A stretch of 64,000 nucleotides of DNA. It comes from an uncultured Clostridia bacterium (lineage in GTDB: Bacteria; Bacillota; Clostridia; Christensenellales; Borkfalkiaceae). Positions within the stretch are counted from its first letter, which is position 1. Every line of letters begins with the position of its first letter. Shown here piece after piece: positions 1-7,648 of the stretch. Made by a program: the position numbers and the translations under genes. The notes beneath the pieces were generated by a model. It was given only the letters and a program-made list of their open reading frames with translations. It searched no databases and had not been told where the DNA came from. The stretch is taken from NCBI GenBank assembly GCA_947625555.1, contig CANQOT010000007.1, forward strand, positions 17,414 to 81,413, given 5' to 3'.

Positions 1-238
1 CCCAATTTGCGCCGTTGGCTTGTCCCGGGATAAAGAAATGAAAATCCATACCGCTTCGGGCATTGTAATAGTCCATTCCGCGCAGGATAGAAAAAGCCTG
101 CGGGTTGGAAGGGTTCAAAAACATCACGCCGATAACGCAGCGCGGGACATGGCTGAAATAAGCATTACATTGTTGTTCGATGTCGGAAAGGCCATGAGGT
201 GCTTCCATAAGATATATGAACTCCTGTAAACGTTTCAT
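1..238 (-). CDS. Partial hypothetical protein, 3' end beyond the window edge
   Basis: The reverse strand is open from an ATG at 238 to the window edge, so the C-terminus is missing. The visible part of about 79 residues begins MKRLQEFIYLMEAPHG and includes CNAYFSHVPRCVIG and MDFHFFIPGQANGANW. I see no signal peptide and recognise no family. A second in-frame ATG lies at 244, but neither start has a Shine-Dalgarno sequence. The predicted ECF-type promoter at 246-274 would start RNA at about 238-240, so the ATG at 238 may be leaderless. The promoter matches the one before the neighbouring peptidase gene, which suggests shared control by the sigma factor at 1946-2446. Function unknown. Confidence 0.6.
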   Translation of the reverse strand, partial: MKRLQEFIYLMEAPHGLSDIEQQCNAYFSHVPRCVIGVMFLNPSNPQAFSILRGMDYYNARSGMDFHFFIPGQANGANW

Positions 239-245
239 ACTCATA

Positions 246-274
246 CAGACGAGTTGAAAGGGCAAAATGTTACA
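246..274 (-). promoter_or_regulatory. ECF-type promoter P2
   Basis: On the minus strand, TGTAAC (274-269), a 17-bp spacer and CGTCTG (251-246). It matches the promoter at 1922-1950 in both boxes and in spacing, and shares the 11-mer TGTAACATTTT with it. CGTC in the -10 box is typical of ECF sigma promoters. Confidence 0.6.
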
Positions 275-323
275 AGATTTTTCAAAAAAATTTATTTTTC
301 GACAAATATTATGAAAATTGCTC

Positions 324-349
324 AAAAAGATCCCCGCTATACGGCGGGG
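324..349 (-). terminator. Rho-independent terminator after the anti-sigma-like gene
   Basis: On the minus strand, a CCCCGC/GCGGGG stem (arms 344-349 and 332-337, 6-nt loop) is followed by ATCTTTTT. It separates the peptidase/anti-sigma operon from the partial gene at 1-238. Confidence 0.7.
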
Positions 350-370
350 AAAGGGGAAGGGGGTGGTCTG

Positions 371-1048
371 TTATTTTATCAAAGTTTGCACGAGATCGAG
401 GAACTTGGGCTGCCCGTCAAATACGGTTTCAACATAATTCGTTAAATAGACGTACTCTTTACCCTTTCGAATTTGCGCTTCGACATGATATATATCTACA
501 CCAAAATCAGGCTGCGGATCAGTATAAGACCAGTAGCGTATCTCATAAGAGGAAAGATTTTCGGTCACAAATTCATTTGTGATTTCCACTTCGTGATATT
601 GATAGTTTTCATTGCAAACAGCAACAAGTGTCATATTTACAAGCGAATCAAGGCTTGAGATAGTTGCGTGGTACATTATAACATCGCCGCTAACGCTGTC
701 CGTCGTCTTTTGAACGGTGACGGTATACAACGTCTCGTCGATGTCAAACGCAAACTTTTTCATATCCGCATCCATTTCCTGCAAGGTGGAGTCGCTTATG
801 ACAAAGTTGTTCTCCAAATAGGCGGCGCCTTGTCCCAGCGGGCAAAAAACGAGAACACAGGCGATTACAACGGCGCAAGCCATGGCGCACGTCAGCCAAG
901 ATTTCAACTTCGAAGAGCTGCGCGGCGCGGGAGAGGGAGCGCCGTCGATGCGCGCCATCGTCTCCTGCAGGAACTTCTCGTCGCCTTCGGTCATGATCGC
1001 CCGTCTGTCTTTTTCGGCTTGTTGTTCAAGATATTTTTTGACTCTCAT
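371..1048 (-). CDS. Single-pass membrane protein, probable anti-sigma factor
   Basis: A 225-residue protein with a charged cytoplasmic N-terminus (about 1-47), one hydrophobic segment (about 48-72, around SWLTCAMACAVVIACVLVF) and an external domain of about 150 residues. This topology and its place just downstream of an ECF sigma gene suggest an anti-sigma factor, but I see no zinc-binding HxxxCxxC signature, so the assignment rests on context. It begins 1 nt after the peptidase stop codon with no Shine-Dalgarno sequence, which suggests translational coupling. The two genes would be co-transcribed from the ECF-type promoter at 1922-1950. Confidence 0.6.
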   Translation of the reverse strand: MRVKKYLEQQAEKDRRAIMTEGDEKFLQETMARIDGAPSPAPRSSSKLKSWLTCAMACAVVIACVLVFCPLGQGAAYLENNFVISDSTLQEMDADMKKFAFDIDETLYTVTVQKTTDSVSGDVIMYHATISSLDSLVNMTLVAVCNENYQYHEVEITNEFVTENLSSYEIRYWSYTDPQPDFGVDIYHVEAQIRKGKEYVYLTNYVETVFDGQPKFLDLVQTLIK

Positions 1049-1049
1049 A

Positions 1050-1883
1050 CTAATAAATATTTACCGCCAGTGCGTCGTCTATTTTTGTTTGATAATCGAT
1101 ATCAAAGAAGTCGGAATCTCCGCTTTCGAAAAGCCCCGAGCTTACCGATACAAGATCGTAATGTTTGGTGCCTTCCGAAGTTACATAAGTATAGCTCTTA
1201 TATCCATAGCCCACCATGATATGGGCCGTGCTCGATACGCGATAGGCATATGAATCATAATCGCTTCCCACATACATTTTCAACACATTGTAACTACTTA
1301 AAAACAAAAGGATGGGTTGGTTGGTCTTCATATTGGTTTGGAGCTTGGCGTAATCCAAATCCCCCGAACTCATGCAGGAAGTGAAGCTGACGGATTTGCC
1401 CTTTTCCTTGCAATACCTTGTAAAACCGTCTTTGAACTGTTTTTCCGTCATTCCCACGCCGTCGCCCGCCATGTATTCGTACAGCTGCGAGATCAGGGCA
1501 TTCGTGTATTGGTCGCCAATACTGTAAGCATAGGAGTTGAAGATCGGTTGCCCGGAGACATGGTTGGGGATGAGATTTTCGTCATAGCGGTCGTAGAAGG
1601 CGATTGCGTTCGCGCCTGCGATCGCGCCGCAGCAGCCGGCGACGGGTGCATAATTAAAAGTAGGGAAACGATAAGCCAAACAGTGCGTTGCGGTCAAGGT
1701 TTTGGAGGTATAGGGAATTTTAACGACTACGTTATAAGCCGATGAGGACGAATCGCCGTAAAATCCGTTCGTCTCTTGGTAGTAAACGGGTTCGTCCTGT
1801 TCCGCATTCCGTAAGCATGCGGGCATCGTCCCCATACCCACTGCCATGAAAGCGCTCAAAACGATGGTTGCAAAATGTAACAT
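1050..1883 (-). CDS. Secreted C39-like cysteine peptidase
   Basis: A 277-residue protein with an N-terminal hydrophobic signal sequence (MLHFATIVLSAFMAVGMG). The segment APVAGCCGAIAGANAIAFYD resembles the catalytic-cysteine region of C39-like and other papain-fold peptidases. STAHIMVGYGY, about 130 residues later, fits the catalytic histidine strand. I start it at the ATG at 1883 because AAGGAG stands about 8 nt upstream; the frame stays open to 1916 without a ribosome site. It probably acts outside the membrane on a peptide or protein substrate. An ECF-type promoter at 1922-1950 lies directly upstream. Catalytic activity is inferred from motifs only. Confidence 0.65.
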   Translation of the reverse strand: MLHFATIVLSAFMAVGMGTMPACLRNAEQDEPVYYQETNGFYGDSSSSAYNVVVKIPYTSKTLTATHCLAYRFPTFNYAPVAGCCGAIAGANAIAFYDRYDENLIPNHVSGQPIFNSYAYSIGDQYTNALISQLYEYMAGDGVGMTEKQFKDGFTRYCKEKGKSVSFTSCMSSGDLDYAKLQTNMKTNQPILLFLSSYNVLKMYVGSDYDSYAYRVSSTAHIMVGYGYKSYTYVTSEGTKHYDLVSVSSGLFESGDSDFFDIDYQTKIDDALAVNIY

Positions 1884-1921
1884 GTTTCTTTTCTCCTTTG
1901 TACAAAATGATTTCATTTATA

Positions 1922-1950
1922 TAGACGAAGTAAAGCAGAAAAATGTTACA
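1922..1950 (-). promoter_or_regulatory. ECF-type promoter P1
   Basis: On the minus strand, TGTAAC (1950-1945), a 17-bp spacer and CGTCTA (1927-1922) followed by TATA. The -35 box overlaps the stop codon of the sigma-factor gene. The leader to the ATG at 1883 would be about 30 nt. The same boxes and spacing recur at 246-274 and 14891-14919. Confidence 0.65.
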
Positions 1951-2446
1951 AAAAATTTTTGATTATTTTGTAGGCTCGGCTCACCCTCACGCGAACGTTG
2001 GTGCAGGTGATATGTAGCTCCTCGGCAATCTCTTGATGGCTGTATCCTTCCCAAACGTGTAAGTATATGATCTGTTGCGAAAGGGGATCGAGATGTTTCA
2101 GTACCGCTTGCAGATCGGTATGCAAAATGGCGTTGTCGATGCTGAACGGAACTTGGATATTCTCGGTCAGAGCGATCTCTTCGTGGCGGAGGCGCAATAA
2201 GTCTGTTGCGTGGTTATCGGCAAGCCGCATGAGCCAAGTGGTAGGATAGATGATATCGCTTTCCGGCTTCAATGTGAGGAGGGAGACGAAAACATCTTGT
2301 GCGATATCGTCTGCGGAGATCAATTTTCCGAAGCGGCGGTGAACATGAAGTTTTATTTTACTGTAATATGCGTCATACAGTTCCTTGAACGCACTGCTAT
2401 CCGTAGCGATCCTTCGTAGCAAGCGATTAAAGTGTTGTGGATCCAT
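1946..2446 (-). CDS. ECF-type RNA polymerase sigma factor
   Basis: A 166-residue protein with only sigma regions 2 and 4, as in group 4 (ECF) sigma factors. Region 2 spans about residues 15-80, with FKELYDAYYSKI, DDIAQDVFVSLL and PTTWLMRLADNHATDLLR. Region 4 spans about 110-165, with LDPLSQQIIYLHVWEGYSHQ and the helix-turn-helix EIAEELHITCTNVRVRVSRA. It starts 13 bp downstream of the XRE gene with AAGGA before the ATG, so the two are probably one operon. Probable targets are the three TGTAAC-N17-CGTCT promoters in this window. The membrane protein at 371-1048 is the likely anti-sigma partner. Confidence 0.85.
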   Translation of the reverse strand: MDPQHFNRLLRRIATDSSAFKELYDAYYSKIKLHVHRRFGKLISADDIAQDVFVSLLTLKPESDIIYPTTWLMRLADNHATDLLRLRHEEIALTENIQVPFSIDNAILHTDLQAVLKHLDPLSQQIIYLHVWEGYSHQEIAEELHITCTNVRVRVSRAYKIIKNFL

Positions 2447-2459
2447 AATTTATCCTTAT

Positions 2460-2810
2460 CTATGGGGCATCGTTTGGGTCGATCATGTTATCAAGGAGTT
2501 CGCTAATGGCCGCTCGTTGCTTGTTCGATAGCTGTCCGATCTTTTTCAGAAGCTCCTTATCTTCGGAGCTGACGGGCATAACGTCCTCATCGTTGCAGAA
2601 CAATGCGTAGGGGTAGATCTCCAACGCCTGTATGATCTTTTCGAGAGCGGGGATCGTGGGGATATAGTTCTTTTTTGGGAACCAATTCCTGATCCCGACC
2701 TCGGAAACGCCCGAGAGTTCCGATAAGTCCTTAAAGGAAAGATCCCGCGCCTTCATGAAATAGAGGATGCGATCTTTAATTAAATGTGTAAGTTCCGTAT
2801 CAGTTGCCAT
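2460..2810 (-). CDS. XRE-family DNA-binding regulator
   Basis: A 116-residue protein starting at the ATG at 2810, which has GGAG 6 nt upstream; the open frame reaches 2852 but without a ribosome site. An N-terminal HTH_3-like domain (about residues 5-65) contains ARDLSFKDLSELSGVSEVGI and IPALEKIIQALEIYPYALF. The C-terminal tail is acidic and helical (LLKKIGQLSNKQRAAISELL). It is the first gene of an operon with the ECF sigma factor and so may set basal expression of the sigma system. Its operator could be among the repeats at 2848-2889. Confidence 0.8.
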   Translation of the reverse strand: MATDTELTHLIKDRILYFMKARDLSFKDLSELSGVSEVGIRNWFPKKNYIPTIPALEKIIQALEIYPYALFCNDEDVMPVSSEDKELLKKIGQLSNKQRAAISELLDNMIDPNDAP

Positions 2811-2847
2811 CGTATCTCCATTATAATACATTGTTTTGTGAAATCTA

Positions 2848-2889
2848 AACAACCGTTGTTAAGTTTTGATTAAACGATTATTAAGTTTT
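2848..2889. promoter_or_regulatory. Candidate operator repeats upstream of the XRE gene
   Basis: A 13-bp inverted repeat, AACAAC-C-GTTGTT (2848-2860), is followed by two direct copies of TTAAGTTTT (2859-2867 and 2881-2889). Binding by the XRE protein is an inference from position only. Confidence 0.35.
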
Positions 2890-2951
2890 AGAAAACAGCC
2901 ATTGCGTCCCCCCGTAGACGGGGGAAGGCTACGAACTTCGTCGCGGGGGTT

Positions 2952-5216
2952 TCAGGCGGATTTGGTGAGTTTGACGGCGAGGACGGTCATGTCGTCCTCC
3001 GCTACGCCGTGGTAGCGCTCCAAAGCGTTCCGCAAAATCTCCTCGGCGAGCGACTGCGGATTGAGCGGGTGCATGCGCGAAAGATAGGCGCAAAGCTCCG
3101 AAGAGGAGCCGAATGCCGCCGTGATACCGTCGCTCATAAACACCATAAAATCGTTTTCTTTGAGCTCCACGCGCAAGACGGCGGGGTGCACCGCTTCGAG
3201 CACGCCCATGGGAAGCGATTCCCCCTCCAAGACCTGCAACGTCTCTCCCGAGAGGACAAAGCCGACGGGCGAGCCGATCTTGACGATATCCGCGATGCCC
3301 GTATCGAGGTTGACGGCGGCGAGGTCCAGGCACGAGAAGGTCTCTTCCGTCGAAAACGCGATGAGGCTGTTCACCGTCCCGAGCACCGTCTCCGAGGGCA
3401 TCTTCGCCTTATAAAAACTTTCGAGCAGAGAGAGGGTGTGGTCGGAGACGTCGTGCGCCGCCTCTCCGCTGCCCATACCGTCGGAGAGGGCGACGATGAA
3501 CCGCCTCTCGTCGATTTTGAGGATGGAATGGGTATCCCCGCTGGCCGTCTCGCCCTCTTTGGGGCAGGAAGCGATGCCGAACGCCGCATCGAAGCAGGGC
3601 TTACGCCGGAAAATGAAGCAAGCGCGGTCGGAAGTCAGGGGGATCTTCTCGGAGAGGGCGAGGGGTACGCCGAGGGCCTTGGAGAGGATCTGCGCGACCC
3701 GCTTGCCCGATGCGTTGCTCTCGAGGGTGAGGGAGACGGTCTCATTGACGCCCTCGCCGTATAAAAAGATCTCCGAGCTCAACAGCCCCTCCTTCGCGAG
3801 GGCGGCGGAGATGATGCTCTCCTCATCCGAAAAGACGAACTCCTCGCTCTGTTCGAGGGCGATATCCCGCAAAATTTCGCTCACGCCATGCGCCTGACGG
3901 GCGAGGAGCTGCCGTCCCTCCCGCGCCGCTTCCAGTTCGAGCGCAACGCGGCCGTAATCTTCGAGGTGTTTGTTGAGGGCGAAGAGGAGCCCCGCGGAAT
4001 TTTGGCACATCCGTGAAAGCTCGACGGGCAGGTCGATGAGGTTGACCTTGCCCTTTGCTTTCCCGACGGCGATGAGTTTATCGAGGCTCGCATAGAGCCC
4101 TCCCCGCTCGCAGTTGGCGCGGGAAGGGCAACCGTCGCAGAGGCTTCGCAAAAGTTTTCCGCGCAGTTTGACGGCCGATCCGTCCTCGGGCTCTTTCCAA
4201 TCGAAGGCCGATTCGATCTCGCGGAAGAGGGAGCTCACCTCGAAGAGCTGTTCTCCGACGGCGCGGCGGCTCCTGTTGACGGCGATGCGCGGGAGGGTGC
4301 GTTCGCGGTAGAAAAGCAGCGTTTTCTTGGCGCGGCGCATAAGTTTTTCGGGAAGAGAGAGGACGAGCACGACGGGCAGGGCACAGGAGATGAGCGTGAG
4401 GACGATCTCGAGAGTGGTGCGCGCGAACAGGCCGTCGAGATACATCGCCGCGGGGAATACGGCCAGAAGGGCGAGGGCGGCGGCCGTCTTGCCGTAGGGG
4501 ACGACGAGCAGCATCGCCGAGGCAAAGATGGCGTAGTAGGCGAGGGGGATAAGGCTTGCCCGTGCGACGCACAGGGGGAAGGAGAGCACGACGGCGAAGG
4601 GGGCGGCCGCGGCGTTTTTCAAAAGCACGACGGCAAAGAGGAGCGCCGTGAGCGAGATGGCATAGAAAAATTCGTTCCCGAGCGAAAAGATGGCACCCAT
4701 GCCCGTGAAGAGCCACATCAAAGCGATCTCCACGAGCTCTCCCGCCGAGAGTTTGCAGCGGAACGCGCGGTGCAAGACGGCCGAGAGCCCGCCCTCGAAG
4801 AGGAGGGACATGAGGACGAAGAACGCGCCGAGGATGAGCTTTTGCAACGTGGGCGAGAGGGGAAGGAGGGCATAGCCCGCATGGGGGAACAAAAAGATAA
4901 AGGGGAGCTGGGCGGCGAGCGCAAAGAGCAGCCGTTCGTAGCCGATCTTGCGGCGGAAGCGGCGGTAGAGGCACGTCACGACGAGGAAGAACGCCGCCTG
5001 AATGAGCGCGGAGAGGAAGGCGTAGAGGTCGGCGCGCGCGGCCGAAGCGGCGACATATTCCCCGCACAGGAGGAAGGGGTCGAGCCCGCAGGCGATGCCC
5101 GCAAAGAAGAGGGCGAAGGAGAGCGGTTCGCGGCAGGGGAGCGCAAAGTTCAAGAGCGCCATGGCGGCGGCAATGAGAAGGTAGGTGAGCACCGTCTTTT
5201 TTTCGACGCGTTTCAT
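2952..5216 (-). CDS. spoIIE: Stage II sporulation protein E (SpoIIE), PP2C-type phosphatase
   Basis: A 754-residue protein with the SpoIIE layout: about ten N-terminal membrane segments (residues 1-300), a central regulatory region with the Cys-rich motif CDGCPSRANC (near 365), and a C-terminal PP2C phosphatase domain. The metal-binding motif SDGMGSGEAA lies near 580 and MSDGITAAFG near 695. In known spore-formers SpoIIE dephosphorylates SpoIIAA at the asymmetric septum and so activates sigma F. AAAGGA precedes the ATG. Upstream on the same strand are a TATAAT box and a perfect Spo0A box (5249-5303). The gene is monocistronic and divergent from the hemolysin-III gene. Length is somewhat below the roughly 800 residues usual in Bacillus. 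Confidence 0.95.
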   Translation of the reverse strand: MKRVEKKTVLTYLLIAAAMALLNFALPCREPLSFALFFAGIACGLDPFLLCGEYVAASAARADLYAFLSALIQAAFFLVVTCLYRRFRRKIGYERLLFALAAQLPFIFLFPHAGYALLPLSPTLQKLILGAFFVLMSLLFEGGLSAVLHRAFRCKLSAGELVEIALMWLFTGMGAIFSLGNEFFYAISLTALLFAVVLLKNAAAAPFAVVLSFPLCVARASLIPLAYYAIFASAMLLVVPYGKTAAALALLAVFPAAMYLDGLFARTTLEIVLTLISCALPVVLVLSLPEKLMRRAKKTLLFYRERTLPRIAVNRSRRAVGEQLFEVSSLFREIESAFDWKEPEDGSAVKLRGKLLRSLCDGCPSRANCERGGLYASLDKLIAVGKAKGKVNLIDLPVELSRMCQNSAGLLFALNKHLEDYGRVALELEAAREGRQLLARQAHGVSEILRDIALEQSEEFVFSDEESIISAALAKEGLLSSEIFLYGEGVNETVSLTLESNASGKRVAQILSKALGVPLALSEKIPLTSDRACFIFRRKPCFDAAFGIASCPKEGETASGDTHSILKIDERRFIVALSDGMGSGEAAHDVSDHTLSLLESFYKAKMPSETVLGTVNSLIAFSTEETFSCLDLAAVNLDTGIADIVKIGSPVGFVLSGETLQVLEGESLPMGVLEAVHPAVLRVELKENDFMVFMSDGITAAFGSSSELCAYLSRMHPLNPQSLAEEILRNALERYHGVAEDDMTVLAVKLTKSA

Positions 5217-5248
5217 AGAGGTTCCTTTCCCAAAGAGAGTTTTTTGTC

Positions 5249-5303
5249 ATTATAAAGGAACGGCGAACGCATACGGGCGGGGATACCGTCTACCCTTGTC
5301 GAA
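5249..5303 (-). promoter_or_regulatory. spoIIE promoter with Spo0A box
   Basis: On the minus strand a TATAAT box lies at 5254-5249 and the 0A-box heptamer TTCGACA at 5303-5297, about 45 bp further upstream. No good -35 box is seen at 17 bp, which fits an activator-dependent promoter. spoIIE is a known Spo0A target in Bacillus. Confidence 0.5.
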
Positions 5304-5450
5304 TAATGGGAGAAAGGCTTTTTTGCGGATATACACCGCGTTTTTTTGAAATTCTACTCCCGGTAGAGTGCATAAAAATCCGATAGAATCCCCAAAATCC
5401 GAGGTGGATTTTCCCATTTTCGGAGTAGGACGGGGGAGGAAAGAAGTAGG

Positions 5451-5479
5451 TTGCCTTTTTGGGCCTTCCCGCGTAGAAT
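5451..5479 (+). promoter_or_regulatory. SigA promoter of the hemolysin-III gene
   Basis: TTGCCT (5451-5456), a 17-bp spacer and TAGAAT (5474-5479), about 27 bp before the ATG at 5506. Confidence 0.6.
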
Positions 5480-5505
5480 GGGAGAAAAAACAACGGGAGG
5501 CGGCT

Positions 5506-6174
5506 ATGGAAACCGCAATGACGGCTCCTTCGAGAGCAAAATCTTTACCGCGCTATACCAAGGGGGAGGAGATCTTCAACGCCGTATCGCACATCGTGGG
5601 CGGGGCGTTCGGGCTGTGCGCATGGCTCACGCTCGCACTGCGGGCGCACGGGACGGCGGAACAGCTCTCCGTCGCCGCATTCGGCGTCTCGATCATCGTC
5701 CTCTATACGATGAGTGCGCTCTACCATTTCCTGCCCGTGGGCAGGGCGAAGCGGGTGTTCCGCATCTTCGACCACTGCACGATCTTCCTCCTCATCGCGG
5801 GCACCTATACGCCCTACTGCCTCATTCCCCTTTACGGGACGACGGTGGGGTGGACGGTCTTTGCCGCGCAATGGGTGTGCGCCGCGGCGGGCATCACGAT
5901 GAACGCCATCCGCATGAACAACAAGGTCGTCAAGGGCATCTCGATGGCCCTCTATGTCGTGATGGGTTGGATGGCGATCGCCTTCATTCCCGCTCTCCTG
6001 CCCCGCGTCTCCGCGGCATGCTTTTGGCTCCTTCTTGCGGGCGGGATCGCCTACACCGCGGGCATCGCCTTCTTCGCCTTCGGAAAGAAGGTCCGCTATT
6101 TTCACTCCGTTTGGCACCTCTTCGTGCTCCTCGGCACGGCGCTCCAATTCGCGAGCATCCTGCTCATGATCTGA
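5506..6174 (+). CDS. Hemolysin III / YqfA family membrane protein
   Basis: A 222-residue protein with seven hydrophobic segments, the usual size for the bacterial hemolysin III (AdipoR-like) family. Family motifs are YTKGEEIFNAVSHIVGG (about 16-32), TMSALYHFLP (about 67-76), RIFDHCTIFLLIAGTYTPYC (about 86-105) and the C-terminal FHSVWHLFVLLG. The conserved Ser/His/Asp/His set fits a membrane metal site. The ATG at 5506 is chosen because GGGAGG stands 6 nt upstream and the first 46 codons of the longer frame contain promoter sequence. The biochemical role of this family in bacteria is not settled. Confidence 0.9.
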   Translation: METAMTAPSRAKSLPRYTKGEEIFNAVSHIVGGAFGLCAWLTLALRAHGTAEQLSVAAFGVSIIVLYTMSALYHFLPVGRAKRVFRIFDHCTIFLLIAGTYTPYCLIPLYGTTVGWTVFAAQWVCAAAGITMNAIRMNNKVVKGISMALYVVMGWMAIAFIPALLPRVSAACFWLLLAGGIAYTAGIAFFAFGKKVRYFHSVWHLFVLLGTALQFASILLMI

Positions 6175-6212
6175 ACGGGAGAAAGACGGGCCGCCCGCCG
6201 TATGCGATAGCG

Positions 6213-6243
6213 AAAAGGACAACGAAAAATTCGTTGTCCTTTT
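6213..6243 (+). terminator. Terminator after the hemolysin-III gene
   Basis: A perfect 14-bp stem (6213-6226 with 6230-6243) with an AAA loop; the 3' arm ends in TTTT. Confidence 0.85.
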
Positions 6244-6346
6244 CTCATAAGGCGTGCAAGCGATCGTTTGGCGACGGTCGAGTTTCACATATATTGAATT
6301 TGAAATATATAGATTTTCGCAAGATTTTTTCTTAAAAAAATTCAAT

Positions 6347-6376
6347 TTGACAAATCCGCCCATTTTGTGATATACT
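6347..6376 (+). promoter_or_regulatory. Strong SigA promoter with extended -10
   Basis: TTGACA (6347-6352), an 18-bp spacer and TATACT (6371-6376) preceded by TG at 6368-6369. The predicted start at about 6383 coincides with the first base of the 15-bp helix of the candidate RNA. Confidence 0.75.
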
Positions 6377-6382
6377 GAATAT

Positions 6383-6521
6383 GCCAAACAATCATGAGCC
6401 CATGGCGGGAGCACGGGCTTTTTATTTCCATGACACATACTACCCTTGTACGAATTTGGCAGGACTGCAAATTCCAGTGACGAGGGTAGGATCATTCCGT
6501 GCTTCATCATGATTGTTTGGC
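6383..6521 (+). ncRNA. Candidate structured RNA (unclassified)
   Basis: The ends form a perfect 15-bp helix (6383-6397 with 6507-6521). Nested inside are GGAGCACGG with CCGTGCTTC, CTACCCT with AGGGTAG, and GAATTTG with CAAATTC, giving a long rod with internal loops. A strong promoter ends 7 nt before the helix and a terminator follows at 6548-6580, so the transcript would be about 195 nt. The shape recalls 6S RNA, but I recognise no conserved 6S sequence. It could also be a leader controlling the gene at 6593, or a MITE with 15-bp terminal repeats, although no target duplication is visible. Confidence 0.45.
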
Positions 6522-6547
6522 GACGATCGGAGTTTGCGTTTTGTAGC

Positions 6548-6580
6548 GCGCCGGCTTCGGTCGGCGCACTTTTTATTTTT
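6548..6580 (+). terminator. Terminator between the structured RNA and the gene at 6593
   Basis: An 8-bp stem, GCGCCGGC with GTCGGCGC (one G-U pair), closed by a TTCG loop and followed by a T-rich run. It ends 13 bp before the next start codon, so it could terminate the small RNA or attenuate the downstream gene. Confidence 0.75.
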
Positions 6581-6592
6581 GAGGAGCAAAAT

Positions 6593-7648
6593 ATGTACAG
6601 AGAGTACCAAGACGTCCGCATTAAGAGGAATTTGAAATATGTGAAGAGGCTTTCTTTGATTGCGCTTATTTTATGTGCCCTTTGTACATATACATATCTT
6701 TTCTGGAAGTGGTATCTGTATGATTGGATGAGTTCACATCCGCAGGACCTTTCCTGGTCTTATATCTGTAATTTTTGGGGCGGAGAGGAATTTTGGAGAG
6801 ACACTCTGGACCCGTATAAAACGGCAGATTTGGCGAAGGAGATAACCTGGGACTTTATCTATTGTTTGGGATATTTTGAGCTCGCAATTTTTACTTATTT
6901 CTTTTCAAAAAATTTCGCGCAAAAGCCCTTTGTATGGAGAATGAAGCTCCAAAGACAAGCTCGTTTTGCGTCAAATAATGAAATGAAAGAAAGTTATAAA
7001 GAATCAAGTCAAAATAATGATGTTACGCGAATTAAGATTTATATCATTGTCAATTTTATTCCCGTTGCCGTATTTGTTGTAATGATTTTTGCATGTATAA
7101 TCGCGCTCATGGCGGGAACGTACGGAACTATTTCCGACGATGTAAAATCGGTTTCTTATCACCTCGGCGGCATGCTTCTCTCCCATCTCTTCCTTATAAT
7201 TTCAAGCGGGTTTCTCATTCAAAACTGTGTTCTCATCAAGCGGGAATGGAAAACAAACCCGCCCCCGTTTTTGCTTGAAAAACAACAACAAGCGGAAGAG
7301 GAACGGCAGAAAGCGGAAGAGGAGGCCCAAAAGCAAAAACAAGAACGGGACACCGCAACTTGCAAAGCGCTCCTTGAGGAGTGCGGCATGCAGTTTTTCA
7401 TCGAATACTACCCGCAGATCAAGCGGCTTCCTATCCCCGACATCAACGTGTCCGACCACTACTTTCCCGAGCGGCAAGTGCGCCTTTCCGCCGCGAAAAA
7501 AATTGTCGATTCGGGGCTGACGGAATGTGCGTTGCACTACATTACCGAGACGTTCGGCGACGTGTTTTCAAGCGAAATCATCGAGCAGGCGAAAACCATT
7601 TTGAACGAAATAGAAAATAAAAAAGGAGAACAAAATGAAAACAATTAA
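6593..7648 (+). CDS. Multi-pass membrane protein of unknown function
   Basis: A 351-residue protein starting at the ATG at 6593, which has GAGGAG 7 nt upstream; the longer open frame runs back through the terminator and is not credible. Four hydrophobic segments are visible, near residues 20-42, 83-103, 142-170 and 190-213. A charged coiled-coil rich in Glu, Gln and Lys follows (about 225-255, EEERQKAEEEAQKQKQ), then a soluble C-terminal domain with FFIEYYPQIKRLPIPDINV. The base composition is more AT-rich than in neighbouring genes up to about 7200 and then normal, so the first part may be acquired or less constrained. It overlaps the next gene by 14 bp. No family recognised. Confidence 0.7.
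   Translation: MYREYQDVRIKRNLKYVKRLSLIALILCALCTYTYLFWKWYLYDWMSSHPQDLSWSYICNFWGGEEFWRDTLDPYKTADLAKEITWDFIYCLGYFELAIFTYFFSKNFAQKPFVWRMKLQRQARFASNNEMKESYKESSQNNDVTRIKIYIIVNFIPVAVFVVMIFACIIALMAGTYGTISDDVKSVSYHLGGMLLSHLFLIISSGFLIQNCVLIKREWKTNPPPFLLEKQQQAEEERQKAEEEAQKQKQERDTATCKALLEECGMQFFIEYYPQIKRLPIPDINVSDHYFPERQVRLSAAKKIVDSGLTECALHYITETFGDVFSSEIIEQAKTILNEIENKKGEQNENN

Noticed and set aside
20..229. A 69-codon plus-strand frame at the window start
   Set aside because: The minus-strand frame is open to the window edge with a more protein-like composition and a matching ECF-type promoter.
2820..2825. TATAAT on the minus strand as the -10 box of the XRE gene
   Set aside because: It would start RNA downstream of the GGAG ribosome site that the ATG at 2810 appears to use, and no -35 box fits.
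6383..6521. MITE with 15-bp terminal inverted repeats
   Set aside because: Not excluded, but no target-site duplication is visible, and the precise fit of promoter, helix and terminator favours an RNA gene.
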